Assembly (NCBI RefSeq): GCF_900187565.1
Contig: NZ_FYED01000009.1
Location: 186,001 to 250,000, forward strand
From: Pseudomonas sp. Irchel 3A7
GTDB taxonomy: Bacteria; Pseudomonadota; Gammaproteobacteria; Pseudomonadales; Pseudomonadaceae
Direction of reading: 5' to 3'
Length of the DNA stretch: 64,000 bases
A model generated the notes under the pieces. The model saw only the letters and a program-made list of their open reading frames with translations, was not told where the DNA came from and did not search any database. Each line of letters begins with the position of its first letter. Position 1 is the stretch's first letter. Shown here piece after piece: positions 36,881-45,437 of this stretch. Made by a program: the position numbers and the translations under genes.

Positions 36881-37501
36881 CTATTCGTCAGGCGCCCCTC
36901 GGGCAAAATACCCCGCCAGCGACAGACATATCGACTCCGCCAGATCCTCCTGGGTCGCAATGCCATACGGCTGATTACGATCAAATTGCGCCGACCAGCG
37001 AATCCTGCCCTGCGCCACATCCACCAGCCGCAACGACGCCCGCACCCGGGCCGGTTCCACCCGCACGCTGCCTTCCAGACAATAGCTGTAACGCCCGCCA
37101 CGCTTGGGGTCCGTTGCCTGCACGCTGCTGCGCGCCACCCGCATCAACACATGATTGCTCCCGGTCTGCGCCTGCTCGAACGACTCGAACAACCGACAGC
37201 TCAACTCCTCGCACAATCCCCGGGTGAAGTCATCGCCATCGCGGGTGATGCAGGTAAACGGCTGAATCTGCAGCACAGGGTGGCGAGCGCCAATCCCCTT
37301 GGGCCGCAGCCGCTGATACACCAGACGATAACAGCCAGGCGGAATGCTCAAGCGCACCGGGTCTTGCTGGCCATGGGTGGCGTAATGCGCGGCGAGCTTG
37401 CGCCGCAACCTTCCAACTTGCACCCGCACCACGGGGTCATCACCGGTGCAATACACCGCCGGATCACGCCGAAACACCGCGATGCCGATGGCGTGCTCGG
37501 T
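36881..37501 (-). pseudogene. C-terminal part of a winged-helix regulator, cut by inversion
   Basis: About 206 residues beginning TEHAIGIAVFRRDPAVYCTG and DPVVRVQVGRLRRKLAAHYA, which is the second half of the winged-helix domain placed before adenylate-cyclase-like or FlgO-like domains. The C-terminal part (CEELSCRLFESFEQAQT, RYSYCLEGSVRVEPARVRAS) looks FlgO-like. The first 61 residues are missing here and are found on the opposite strand at 38384-38566. The ATG at 37504 is created by the junction and is not the native start. Confidence 0.75.
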
Positions 37502-37502
37502 C

Positions 37503-37736
37503 ATCCTGCAGCAGGATTCGGCTGATGTTTGTCACGGTGTTGACGTCGTTTTCGGCGTAGTCGGGGAGGCTGGTGCAGGCCATGAGGTTGAGGTACTGGA
37601 GGACGGCGTTCAGGCGTTCGCTGACGCAGTTGTGCAGTTCGCGGATGGGGGCCTGGTTGTCGATGAGGAGGACGGGGTAGTCGGTGGCGATTTGTTTCAT
37701 GGGGATGAAGCGGCGGGGCGATTGATTCGTAGTCAT
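37503..37736 (-). pseudogene. 5' part of a small Pseudomonas protein gene, cut by the same inversion
   Basis: 78 codons, MTTNQSPRRFIPMKQIATDY through VSERLNAVLQYLNLMACTSL to SRILLQD. GAGGAAG precedes the ATG at 37736. After residue 78 the frame runs into the antisense-joined regulator sequence and yields an unrelated tail to 37464. The natural C-terminus (VRDIFSVIEQRGFEKADTL) is found on the plus strand at 38566-38625. The intact protein would be about 97 aa, of a small helical Pseudomonas family I cannot name firmly. Confidence 0.75.
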
Positions 37737-38044
37737 AAGTAAAACTTCCTCGTATCTGTAAGAAGAGCTACTCCCGGTCGCTGCGAATCGAATGGGGTGG
37801 TAGCTATGTGCGGGTTCGCAGACCGAGGATACGAGGAACCCGGCAGACCAAAAGGTCTCCCACACACAGCCACCATAAAACGGTGCACGGGCACTTATGC
37901 GCCTGCCGCAGGTTTTGTGGGGTGCAAGGTTACTACACGTATCTGGTGGGCTGCGAAACCCAATCGCTAATTGATCAGCGACGCGCCAACTCTAGGCATC
38001 GATTCCGGCTGCCGCAACCGACCTGTAGGACGCCAAACACCCAT

Positions 38045-38177
38045 TGTGGCGAGGGGATTTATCCCCGTTCGGCGGCGCAGCCGCCGTAAAACCGGGCACT
38101 CGGATTTGTCTTAGGAAGTGGGCTAGCAGGGTTTGGGGCCGCTTCGCGACCCAACGGGGATGAATCCCCTCGCCACA
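38045..38177. repeat. REPIN variant, TGTGGCGAGGGGAT family
   Basis: Arms TGTGGCGAGGGGATTTATCC and a nearly complementary right arm, 133 bases in total, with an inner GGCGGC-type hairpin. It sits within the inverted segment. Confidence 0.85.
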
Positions 38178-38383
38178 ACAGGACATGTCCTACGAATTTT
38201 GCAGACCTCCAGATGGAACGTTCGTCGGATGTCAGGTTGCTATCAGTGCAATTGCCTCCCGATCTCATCACGGGTGCTACGCTTGGTCGTTGCAGCGCCC
38301 GAGCCCGTTCCCGGCTCAGGTTGCAAGGGTATCCACGGAAGTACGACATCTATTCCTGTCGGCGACCTGCACGGAGGCAGGCG

Positions 38384-38566
38384 ATGGTGATCAATCGGAT
38401 GGTCGATTCGAGTGCGGCGCAGGTTCCCGAGCCCCTCGATCGTGAAGAGAGGGAGCGGCTGCTGGCGTCGTTGCTGGCCAGTCCGTTGTTTGCCAAGTCC
38501 AGGCGGATGGGCAGTCTGCTGCGTTTTCTGGTCGAGCACGATCTGCAATCTTCGAGTACGCCTCTG
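38384..38566 (+). pseudogene. N-terminal part of the inverted winged-helix regulator
   Basis: 61 codons from an ATG with a strong GGAGG site at 8 bases. LLASLLASPLFAKSRRMGSL and LRFLVEHDLQSSSTPL are the typical opening of the winged-helix regulators whose remainder starts TEHAIGI. In the current orientation it runs on for only six foreign codons to a stop at 38587. It matches the fragment at 36881-37501 as its missing half. Confidence 0.75.
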
Positions 38567-38625
38567 TGCGCGACATTTTTAGCGTGATTGAGCAGCGAGG
38601 GTTTGAGAAAGCTGACACGCTGTGA
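38566..38625 (+). pseudogene. 3' end of the inverted small-protein gene
   Basis: Reads VRDIFSVIEQRGFEKADTL then stop at 38623-38625. It has no start of its own and continues in frame from codon 78 of the fragment at 37503-37736 if the segment between is turned round. Confidence 0.7.
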
Positions 38626-38637
38626 CCTGATGCGAGA

Positions 38638-38820
38638 ATCTAGTAGGAGGCGGTTTCACAACCGCCGTCCTCTCACACCACCGTACATAGCGACACCCCG
38701 CATCTGGCTAACAATTCCCCTTGCTGGGTGTGTGTAGAGGACTTTTACCTCCAAGTCACCAGCGAGGCCACCACAGCCAATCTGGTTGCGCTTGTGAGCA
38801 ACGCGCCATGCCTGGCACAC
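38638..38820 (-). mobile_element. Deleted group II intron remnant, copy 1
   Basis: On the minus strand the remnant starts GTGTGCCAGGCATGG (GTGYG-like 5' end) and keeps about 85 bases of domain I nearly identical to copy 2. It then jumps to the 3' strand of domain V (GTACGGTGGTGTGAGAGG), domain VI (GGCGGTTGTGAAACCGCC) and the end CTACTAGAT. The reverse transcriptase frame and most ribozyme domains are gone. It is preceded by TTTTTATTG, the kind of terminator-adjacent site used by class C introns. Confidence 0.7.
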
Positions 38821-38875
38821 CAATAAAAAGCCCCGGTGCGTGCGCGACTGGATTTTTTGCTTTGCAGCTCAGCGC

Positions 38876-39393
38876 TTAGTGTTGCTCACGCGTCGCGCGT
38901 AATTTGATATCCGGCCAGCGCTCTTCCATCAACGCTAGGTTAACGGCGTCGGGGCGAGGTAGGTTAAGTGACCGCCGCCATTCAGTGCCAGGTTTTCCAC
39001 GGCTTTGTTGGAGAACTCCTCGAGCTTCTTCTCGTCGCTGCATTCGATCCAACGCGCGTAGTACGCGGTGATCAGCTCGTAGGAGCACTCGACCTTGTAT
39101 TGCTCTTTAAGGCGGCTGGCGACCACATCGAACTGCAGCACACCAACGGCGCCGAGGATGATGTCATTGCTGCGCTCCGGGAAGAGAACCTGCGTCGCGC
39201 TATCTTCGGCCAATTGGTGCAGACACCGGCTCAGCTGCTTGGATTTCAGCGGATCCTTCAAGCGTACGCGACGGAATAGTTCCGAAGCGAAGTGCGGGAT
39301 CCCGGTCAAGCCCAGGGTTTCGCCTTCACTGAGGGTGTCGCCGATCTGGATGGTGCCGTGGTTGCGCAAACCGATGATGTCGTCAAGCAACGT
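38876..39393 (-). pseudogene. prfC: C-terminal fragment of peptide chain release factor 3
   Basis: About 170 residues from LDDIIGLRNHGTIQIGDTLS to the true C-terminus NLALMEERWPDIKLRATREQ-H. This equals roughly residues 375-529 of RF3. The GTPase half is absent, and a one-base loss near 38946 puts the last 22 residues in another frame (LTYLAPT, then out of frame). It is therefore a dead copy; the functional prfC must be elsewhere. It may mark DNA carried in with the neighbouring locus. Confidence 0.85.
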
Positions 39394-39581
39394 TTACTGT
39401 ATTCAAATGTCGCAAAGAAAATGAAAGAGCCTTACAAAAAAAATGGATCTGTCTGAAAGAATTTTCTGAAAGATCAAACAAAAAGATATGAACCCTTGAA
39501 ATTTCACACCTCAAAAAATATACATATACCCACGAAATACCAATCTCAAATCACACGCTGTCTTTGAAAAACCGGGGCATT
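39394..39581. promoter_or_regulatory. AT-rich leader of the extra proS
   Basis: About 190 bases of low GC between the prfC fragment and proS, with runs such as AAAAAATATACATATACCC. It must contain the proS promoter; no specific boxes are claimed. A T-box is not seen. Confidence 0.4.
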
Positions 39582-41072
39582 ATGAAAAACGCTATATCAC
39601 CCACAAGAAGTGAAAACTTTTCCGAATGGTATCAACAAGTCATCAGCCAGTCTGAACTAGCGGAAAACTCTCCCGTTAGAGGTTGCATGGTCATTCGTCC
39701 TTGGGGCTATGGCATATGGGAGCAGATTCAACGAGAGCTGGATCAAAAATTCAAAAATACAGGCCATGTGAACGCATATTTCCCACTTTTGATCCCATTA
39801 TCCTTTCTCCAAAAAGAAGCAGAACATGTCGATGGTTTTGCCAAGGAGTGCGCAGTCGTAACCCATCACCGCCTGGAACAGACAGCAAATGGAAAACTCA
39901 CTCCTGCTGGCGAACTGGAAGAGCCTTTGATCATCAGGCCTACCAGCGAAACGGTGATCGGTGCATCCTTTTCAAGATGGGTTCAGAGTTATCGGGATCT
40001 GCCGCTACTCATCAACCAGTGGGCCAACGTCCTGCGCTGGGAAATGCGCCCTAGGATCTTCCTGCGAACCTCAGAATTCCTGTGGCAGGAAGGCCACACT
40101 GTTCACAGTTCCAGTGAAGAGGCCTTGGACGAGACGCTTAAAATGCTGGATATCTATGAGCGGTTTACTGTCGAGAACTTGGCCATACCAGTAATCAAGG
40201 GCGAAAAGTGCTCTTGGGAGCGTTTTCCGGGCGCCGTCAGCACCTACACCATCGAGGCGATGATGCAGGATGGCAAGGCCTTGCAAGCGGGCACCTCACA
40301 TTTTCTGGGGCAAAATTTTGCGCAGGCATCCGACATCCGCTTTGTTAACAAGGAGGGGGTAAAAGAGCTGGCCTGGACCACTTCATGGGGCGTTTCCACG
40401 CGTTTGATTGGTGCCATGATCATGGCCCATGGCGATGACGACGGACTGGTGATTCCACCGTTGGTTGCACCGACGCAGGTCATCATTGTTCCGATCATAC
40501 GTAGTGAACAGGATGCCGAAGCCATCCATGCCTACTGCGACAAGTTGCAAAAGCGGATCTCCCAAAAAAAACTGAAGGGGCAAAACCTGCGTGCCAGCGT
40601 TGATAAGCGGGACATGAATGGCGGCGAAAAAAAGTGGTATCACATCAAGCGCGGTGTACCTGTTCGGGTCGAAGTCGGGATAAAAGAGCTGGAACAGAAC
40701 ATGATTTCTTATTCCTGCAGAGACAACAGTAAGAACACGTTAGAAGTAGAGATGAATAGCTTTGTTAAAGACCTGCCAAAAACCTTGCAGACTATTCAGA
40801 CAGGCATACTTGAAAGTGCCAGAAAAAAACTGTCGGACAACACCAAAACAATTACTACACTCGACAATTTTATAAAGGCCTTCCAACGCAAGGACAAACT
40901 CAATATATTCGTTCTCGCCCCCTTCATTGATGACGAGAAAGTTGAAAAATCCATCAGCGAATTGGGTGTAACAGTTCGATGCATTCCACTCGCTCAACCC
41001 AAGGTTGCAGCCACCTGCTTATTTACAGGTCAGCCCACCAAATCCTGGGCACTGTATGCGAAGTCATATTGA
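39582..41072 (+). CDS. proS: Second prolyl-tRNA synthetase, archaeal/eukaryotic type
   Basis: 496 aa class II synthetase without the bacterial editing insertion. Signatures: RPWGYGIWEQIQRELD (motif 1 side), RWEMRPRIFLRTSEFLWQEG (motif 2), TTSWGVSTRLIGAMIMAHGD (motif 3) and an anticodon-binding domain near 300-400. It ends in ALYAKSY, the C-terminal tyrosine typical of the archaeal/eukaryotic form. Pseudomonas normally has a longer bacterial-type ProS, so this is probably an additional, resistant enzyme. The ATG at 39582 is chosen; a TTG at 39564 opens the frame. The ribosome site is weak. It converges with the biosynthetic operon. Confidence 0.92.
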   Translation: MKNAISPTRSENFSEWYQQVISQSELAENSPVRGCMVIRPWGYGIWEQIQRELDQKFKNTGHVNAYFPLLIPLSFLQKEAEHVDGFAKECAVVTHHRLEQTANGKLTPAGELEEPLIIRPTSETVIGASFSRWVQSYRDLPLLINQWANVLRWEMRPRIFLRTSEFLWQEGHTVHSSSEEALDETLKMLDIYERFTVENLAIPVIKGEKCSWERFPGAVSTYTIEAMMQDGKALQAGTSHFLGQNFAQASDIRFVNKEGVKELAWTTSWGVSTRLIGAMIMAHGDDDGLVIPPLVAPTQVIIVPIIRSEQDAEAIHAYCDKLQKRISQKKLKGQNLRASVDKRDMNGGEKKWYHIKRGVPVRVEVGIKELEQNMISYSCRDNSKNTLEVEMNSFVKDLPKTLQTIQTGILESARKKLSDNTKTITTLDNFIKAFQRKDKLNIFVLAPFIDDEKVEKSISELGVTVRCIPLAQPKVAATCLFTGQPTKSWALYAKSY

Positions 41073-42311
41073 TCTTTGATCACCAACAGCCCCGTTTGCC
41101 AGGGGCTTTTTTGTTACCGGTTGGATTAGCTTTCCCCCTTCTACATAGAAAATCACCCCCCCCACCATCAGCAACACCAACAAGTACAACAAAAAATACA
41201 GCGGATTGAAGCCGGCGAGAATGAAACCACACACCACCGGCGTCGACGCCGCGCCCAGGTAAGTTAGGTTCTGCGAACTGTAGTAAGCCCCTGCCATGTG
41301 CGCCGGTGCTATCCGGGTGATGTAGAAAAACTCAAGTGGTTGAATGATAATTTCCCCCACAGTAAAAATGGCGGTGAAGAAGACCCAAGCGTAAAGGCTG
41401 CTGGAGAACGCAAACCCTATCAACCCGATCACGAACGCCACAATGCAACCACAGATCCAATATCTGAAGCGTTCAGCTGCCACCCTTCGACCGATCAGGT
41501 ATTGCAACAGGATCGAGGTCAGCGCATTGGTGACAAACACCACATTGATGATCTCGTACATTTGCGCGGTGGAATGGGTCGTGATCAGGTATTGGCCCAC
41601 GTACATGTGAAACTGCCCGAACACACCAGCCAACAATACGCTGGCCACCGAGAACTTCAGCAGGTTGCGATCCTTGGCCATGATTGCCAGCGGACCGAAC
41701 CACCCTTCGCCTTCGACGTTTTGCCGATCGACCACCCTCGGCATTGCAAACGGACTGACGATAACCACAGTAAAGACCAGTGCCGAAGCGCTGCAGAATA
41801 GCAATGGTGAAACACCTTGGCGATTCAGCCAAAGTCCGATCAGCGGACCCAATGCATACGCGGTATTGGTGAAGGTGTACTTGAGCGACAGCACCGACGC
41901 GGTTTCCTGGGGGGCAAACAATCGAGCGATGCACATGCGCACGGCCGTCTCCAGCGACAGGTAGGCCAGATTGAGCAACAGGCACAGGATGAAGACCAGG
42001 GCCAATGAGTTGAATATAAACAGGCTCAGGTACACCGCCGACTGGATGACGGATGAGATCAGCATCAAGGACTTAATACTCAGCCTGTCGAGCACCGCGC
42101 CGAAGACCAGGCTGGACACTGAGCTCAGGAGAATAAACCCGCCGACAAACAGCCCGATCTGATCCACCGAAAGATCGAAGCGCTCCTTCAGAAAAATCAG
42201 AAAGTAAGACAGAAAAGTCGCCCGCGCCAACGTCGGGAAAAACGACAAAGGCACCACCAATGCCGAGCCGCTGAACAGCCGACTCATGCCCATCCGGTTA
42301 AATACGTCCAT
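41064..42311 (-). CDS. MFS exporter of the proline-linked locus
   Basis: 415 aa with about twelve spans. The loop between spans 2 and 3 reads FGAVLDRLSIKSL, the usual MFS position for a G-x-x-x-D-R motif; a polar central loop lies around PRVVDRQNVEGEGWFG. It resembles drug-efflux MFS proteins (MdtH-like). The start ATGGACG at 42311 overlaps the end of the adenylation gene by 14 bases, so translation is probably coupled; ATG 42293 is an alternative. The 3' end overlaps proS by 9 bases. Likely role: export of the product. Confidence 0.85.
   Translation of the reverse strand: MDVFNRMGMSRLFSGSALVVPLSFFPTLARATFLSYFLIFLKERFDLSVDQIGLFVGGFILLSSVSSLVFGAVLDRLSIKSLMLISSVIQSAVYLSLFIFNSLALVFILCLLLNLAYLSLETAVRMCIARLFAPQETASVLSLKYTFTNTAYALGPLIGLWLNRQGVSPLLFCSASALVFTVVIVSPFAMPRVVDRQNVEGEGWFGPLAIMAKDRNLLKFSVASVLLAGVFGQFHMYVGQYLITTHSTAQMYEIINVVFVTNALTSILLQYLIGRRVAAERFRYWICGCIVAFVIGLIGFAFSSSLYAWVFFTAIFTVGEIIIQPLEFFYITRIAPAHMAGAYYSSQNLTYLGAASTPVVCGFILAGFNPLYFLLYLLVLLMVGGVIFYVEGGKLIQPVTKKPLANGAVGDQRSI
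41088..41112 (+). terminator. Terminator of proS inside the 3' end of the MFS gene
   Basis: AGCCCC / GGGGCT stem with an 8-base loop and six T. It lies in sequence that also codes (antisense) the last residues of the MFS protein. Confidence 0.8.
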
Positions 42312-43806
42312 AGACCACGCGCGTTTGATAGTTAAGTGAGACAAAACCATTTTGCTGGTATTGCTGATGCAAAATGTTCAGAGCGTGACGGGCCTTACGA
42401 TACTCGAGTGTTGCCGCCAAATGCGTATGCAGGCTCTTACTGAGGTCTTGATCGCGTTCCAGAGCCGTGAAGTACAGGACCAGCGTCGTAGTCCGGCCGG
42501 ACTGTCGGGCCAAGACGAAGCAATCGTCGACCAGTTTGGAATCAGCGACGACGACCTCGATTTCTTTCAACTCGACCCGGTAGCCGCGAACCTTGTACTG
42601 CCGGTCACGCCGCCCCTTGTACTCGAACATCGCCTGTTCGTTCAGGACACAGATGTCGCCGGTGTTGTACATCGGCTCGTATGTCTGGGGATGCGTCACA
42701 AACTTCTCCGCCGTTTGCGTTGACATGCCGTAGTAACCTAGCGCCAGCGAGCGGCCGGCGATGTAGAGCTGTCCGTTAGTACCCGGTATTACTGGCTGCA
42801 ATTCGTCATCAAGCAGGTAAGCGGTGCTGCCCTGGATGACCTGACCGATGGGAGGCAGATCTGGCCAGTCTTCCGGCTCGCCACCGAGCCGATGCTCCAT
42901 CACCACATGCGTTTCGGCCGGACCGTAGTGATTGATTAGTAGGCATTGGGGATGAGCCTTGAACCATTGCCTGACGACAGGGCTGATCTTCAACTGCTCG
43001 CCGGCGCAGATCACTTCTCGCAGATCAGCCAATACTTTCGAGTCGTGCAGATTGAACGTGACGAAAGGGATCAGCATTGAGGTCGGCAGAAACAGGCGCG
43101 TGACAGCCGCAGAAACCATCTCTCGAGTCAGCTCGTGCAGATCTTTCTTTTGCTCGTCCGTGATGACCAGCAGACGATCTCCATGGCACAACGCGCTGTA
43201 GATCTCCTGAAATGAGACATCAAAACCCTGGGCTGCGTACAACAACGTCGTGCCAGCCTGACCCGGCACTTTCACCATCCAATCGATCAGGGTGCTAAAT
43301 GATCGATACGGCACCATGACCGGTTTAGGCTGTCCCGTAGTCCCGGAAGTAAAAACTATGTAAGCCGGCACTTTATCTAGAAACTCGGGCGTTATCTCGA
43401 CACTTTCGGTACCTACTGACGGCGCGGCGGGTTCGTCAATACGCAGCGAGCGGGTCCGTTTGTCGAGCATCACCGTCAACTCGACGTTTTCCTGCGCATT
43501 CAGCAGACATAACGACAAGTCAATGGAAGTGATAATTTGTTGTAATCGCTCAACCGGGTAACTCCTGTCTAGTGGTACGACTGTTCGCCCCAATAAGTGA
43601 ATAGCTAATATCGAGACAATGTAATCGATACTTTTCTCCATCAGCACACCGATCATCGAGCCCGAACTTGTCGAAGCGATAACCTTCGCTAAACGTTGCG
43701 CCTGACCATATAGCTCGCCGTATGAAAGTTTCGACGATACATCAACAATGGCCGATACTTCGGGGAACGCACGAGCGAGATGGACAAATCTTTGAATAAA
43801 CATCAT
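42298..43806 (-). CDS. Stand-alone adenylation protein with a proline code
   Basis: 502 aa ANL-superfamily enzyme. The ATP motif VFTSGTTGQPKPVM is at residues 151-164; GFDVSFQEIYSAL, NHYGPAETH, YNTGDI and YKGRRDRQYKVRGYRVE follow. Mapping to the GrsA positions gives D196, V197, Q200, F239, I266, A268, H293 and V301, i.e. DVQFIAHV, a typical L-proline code. There is no fused carrier domain. The end VVYGRI stops at motif A10, with Arg501 where the catalytic lysine is expected. GGAGGG precedes the double ATG inside the upstream gene's end. It probably makes prolyl-AMP or a mimic. Confidence 0.88.
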   Translation of the reverse strand: MMFIQRFVHLARAFPEVSAIVDVSSKLSYGELYGQAQRLAKVIASTSSGSMIGVLMEKSIDYIVSILAIHLLGRTVVPLDRSYPVERLQQIITSIDLSLCLLNAQENVELTVMLDKRTRSLRIDEPAAPSVGTESVEITPEFLDKVPAYIVFTSGTTGQPKPVMVPYRSFSTLIDWMVKVPGQAGTTLLYAAQGFDVSFQEIYSALCHGDRLLVITDEQKKDLHELTREMVSAAVTRLFLPTSMLIPFVTFNLHDSKVLADLREVICAGEQLKISPVVRQWFKAHPQCLLINHYGPAETHVVMEHRLGGEPEDWPDLPPIGQVIQGSTAYLLDDELQPVIPGTNGQLYIAGRSLALGYYGMSTQTAEKFVTHPQTYEPMYNTGDICVLNEQAMFEYKGRRDRQYKVRGYRVELKEIEVVVADSKLVDDCFVLARQSGRTTTLVLYFTALERDQDLSKSLHTHLAATLEYRKARHALNILHQQYQQNGFVSLNYQTRVVYGRI

Positions 43807-43809
43807 CGC

Positions 43810-45018
43810 TCAACCCTCCGAATGACTACCAATTCGAATGACAAAGTTCCCCAAAAGCTCCTTATTCTCGAACATGATCTGATGGGCTTCCGGTAAATCT
43901 TCAAAATCAAAAACTCTAGTTAGACATGGGCTTACCAGCCCCTGGCAAACCAACTTATTGAATAATCTGCATTGAACCAGATTGGCAAAGTGAGAGCCCT
44001 GAAATCTTTTTTGTCGCATCCACTGATAGCGAATATCGAATGTGCCCTTGTACCCACTGGTTCCGGCACAAATAACCACCATTCCACCGGGCGCGCACAC
44101 AAAAGAGGATGTCGGAAATGTATCTTCGCCAGGATGTTCAATGACAATACTGGGGTTTTTTTTATCTCCTACCAATCGCCAGATTTCTTGCTGAAAACGC
44201 TTGGCTTCACTCAGCCATTGGGCATATACAACCGGACTCTCTATATCTTCGAGTACGCCCCAATGTTCATATTCCTGACGATTGATCGTGCCTTTGGCAC
44301 CAATCTGTCGACAGTAATCCGCTTTTTCGTCGCTGCTCACTACGGCAATGGGGATAGCTCCAGCGGCGTTGACCAATTGAATAGCCATCGAGCCCATTCC
44401 GCCGCTGCCCCCCCATATAAGGACCACATCGCCCGGTTTAACCGTATGCGGGGTGAAGCCATGCAGCATGCGGTAGGCAGTCGCCCCGCAGAGCATGTAT
44501 GAAGCAGCCTGCTCCCAGCTCAAGTGCGCGGGCTTGGGCAGAATCGCCTGCCGCTTGACCCGTGTGTACTCCGCGAAAGCTCCAAAGTTGATTTCGTAAC
44601 CCCAGATTTTTGCCGACTTATCCATGATTTCATCGGCGACTGCATCGCAATCCCACCAACCACAGTGCAGTACCACTTCATCACCGATAGCAATGTCGTG
44701 CACATCCTTGCCTACCGCAACGACGATTCCGGAAGCATCGGATCCGGCGATATGAAAGTCATGTTTCTCACCGCGGGACCGTTGAAGATCAATGACATCG
44801 ACTGGGTATCCTCGTGCAGCCCAAACGCCATTGTGATTGACTCCAGCAGCCATGACCTTGACTAAGCACTCATCGGATTGAAAGCAAGGCACGGGTACCG
44901 ACTCAAGAGCAAATGCACTCAATGGTTGGCCATACCTTTCAGGCCTAATAATTTGCGCCAACATCATCTCAGGAACATTGAGATTTGTGGATTCAAGCGT
45001 CACGACTACCTTATTCAT
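43810..45018 (-). CDS. Crotonyl-CoA carboxylase/reductase-family enzyme
   Basis: 402 aa medium-chain reductase that follows the CCR pattern along its length: VMAAGVNHNGVWAARG, HIAGSDASGIVVAVG, KIWGYEINFGAFAEYTRV, NADPH loop IWGGSGGMGSMAIQL, EHPGEDTFPTSSFVCAPGG and QKRFQGSHFANL. CCR enzymes reduce and carboxylate enoyl-CoA to alkylmalonyl-CoA; the Asn, Glu and His positions linked to CO2 handling appear kept (from memory). It is first in the operon, three bases ahead of the adenylation gene. No polyketide synthase is in the window, so its substrate is open. Confidence 0.88.
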   Translation of the reverse strand: MNKVVVTLESTNLNVPEMMLAQIIRPERYGQPLSAFALESVPVPCFQSDECLVKVMAAGVNHNGVWAARGYPVDVIDLQRSRGEKHDFHIAGSDASGIVVAVGKDVHDIAIGDEVVLHCGWWDCDAVADEIMDKSAKIWGYEINFGAFAEYTRVKRQAILPKPAHLSWEQAASYMLCGATAYRMLHGFTPHTVKPGDVVLIWGGSGGMGSMAIQLVNAAGAIPIAVVSSDEKADYCRQIGAKGTINRQEYEHWGVLEDIESPVVYAQWLSEAKRFQQEIWRLVGDKKNPSIVIEHPGEDTFPTSSFVCAPGGMVVICAGTSGYKGTFDIRYQWMRQKRFQGSHFANLVQCRLFNKLVCQGLVSPCLTRVFDFEDLPEAHQIMFENKELLGNFVIRIGSHSEG

Positions 45019-45437
45019 ACCTGGAGCACCTTGGAATTTTTATTAATTTAATTAGAAAATCCTTCCGCTGCATATCTATCTAGCAGCTGCCAACAGCAGG
45101 CTGATTATTCAAAAAACACGACGAGGCAAACCGGTCGACCAATCAACGATTGATCGCCAACAAACCGAAACTAGTACAATTAAAAAACTGACGCAAAGAA
45201 AAAGCTAAATTTCAGATATTACTTACAATCAGTGAATTACCTTTCCCAAATTGACCCAGAAACATCTCAAATTAACGTAATTTTCTTCCTACATTTATTT
45301 AAACAACACAAACATCGCCTTATAATTTTCTTGCAAATCCCGAACAAACCAATTCACTTCGAGTAGCGGCATGAAAAATAAGAAACTCAGGAGGAGACTT
45401 CTATCAGGCAAACTTCCGGCGACTTAAAACCCAGGGT
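45019..45437. promoter_or_regulatory. AT-rich upstream region of the CCR operon
   Basis: About 420 bases of low GC between the operon start and the intron remnant. It should carry the operon promoter. No open frame with a ribosome site is visible, and no carrier-protein gene is hidden here. Confidence 0.4.

Larger units (their letters stand above)
37503..38566. other. Inverted segment of about 1.06 kb
   Basis: Turning this segment round joins 38384-38566 to 37501-36881 as one regulator frame and 37736-37503 to 38566-38625 as one small-protein frame. Both joins are in frame, with no bases gained or lost and only the dinucleotide TG shared at the crossover. The segment holds the divergent promoter region and one REPIN. 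Confidence 0.75.

Noticed and set aside
37464..37502. C-terminal tail DDRARHRHRGVSA on the small-protein frame
   Set aside because: It is antisense sequence of the regulator read after the inversion junction, not a native C-terminus.
39394..39581. T-box riboswitch ahead of the extra proS
   Set aside because: No T-box sequence or antiterminator-like hairpin is visible in the short AT-rich leader, and T-boxes are rare outside Gram-positives.
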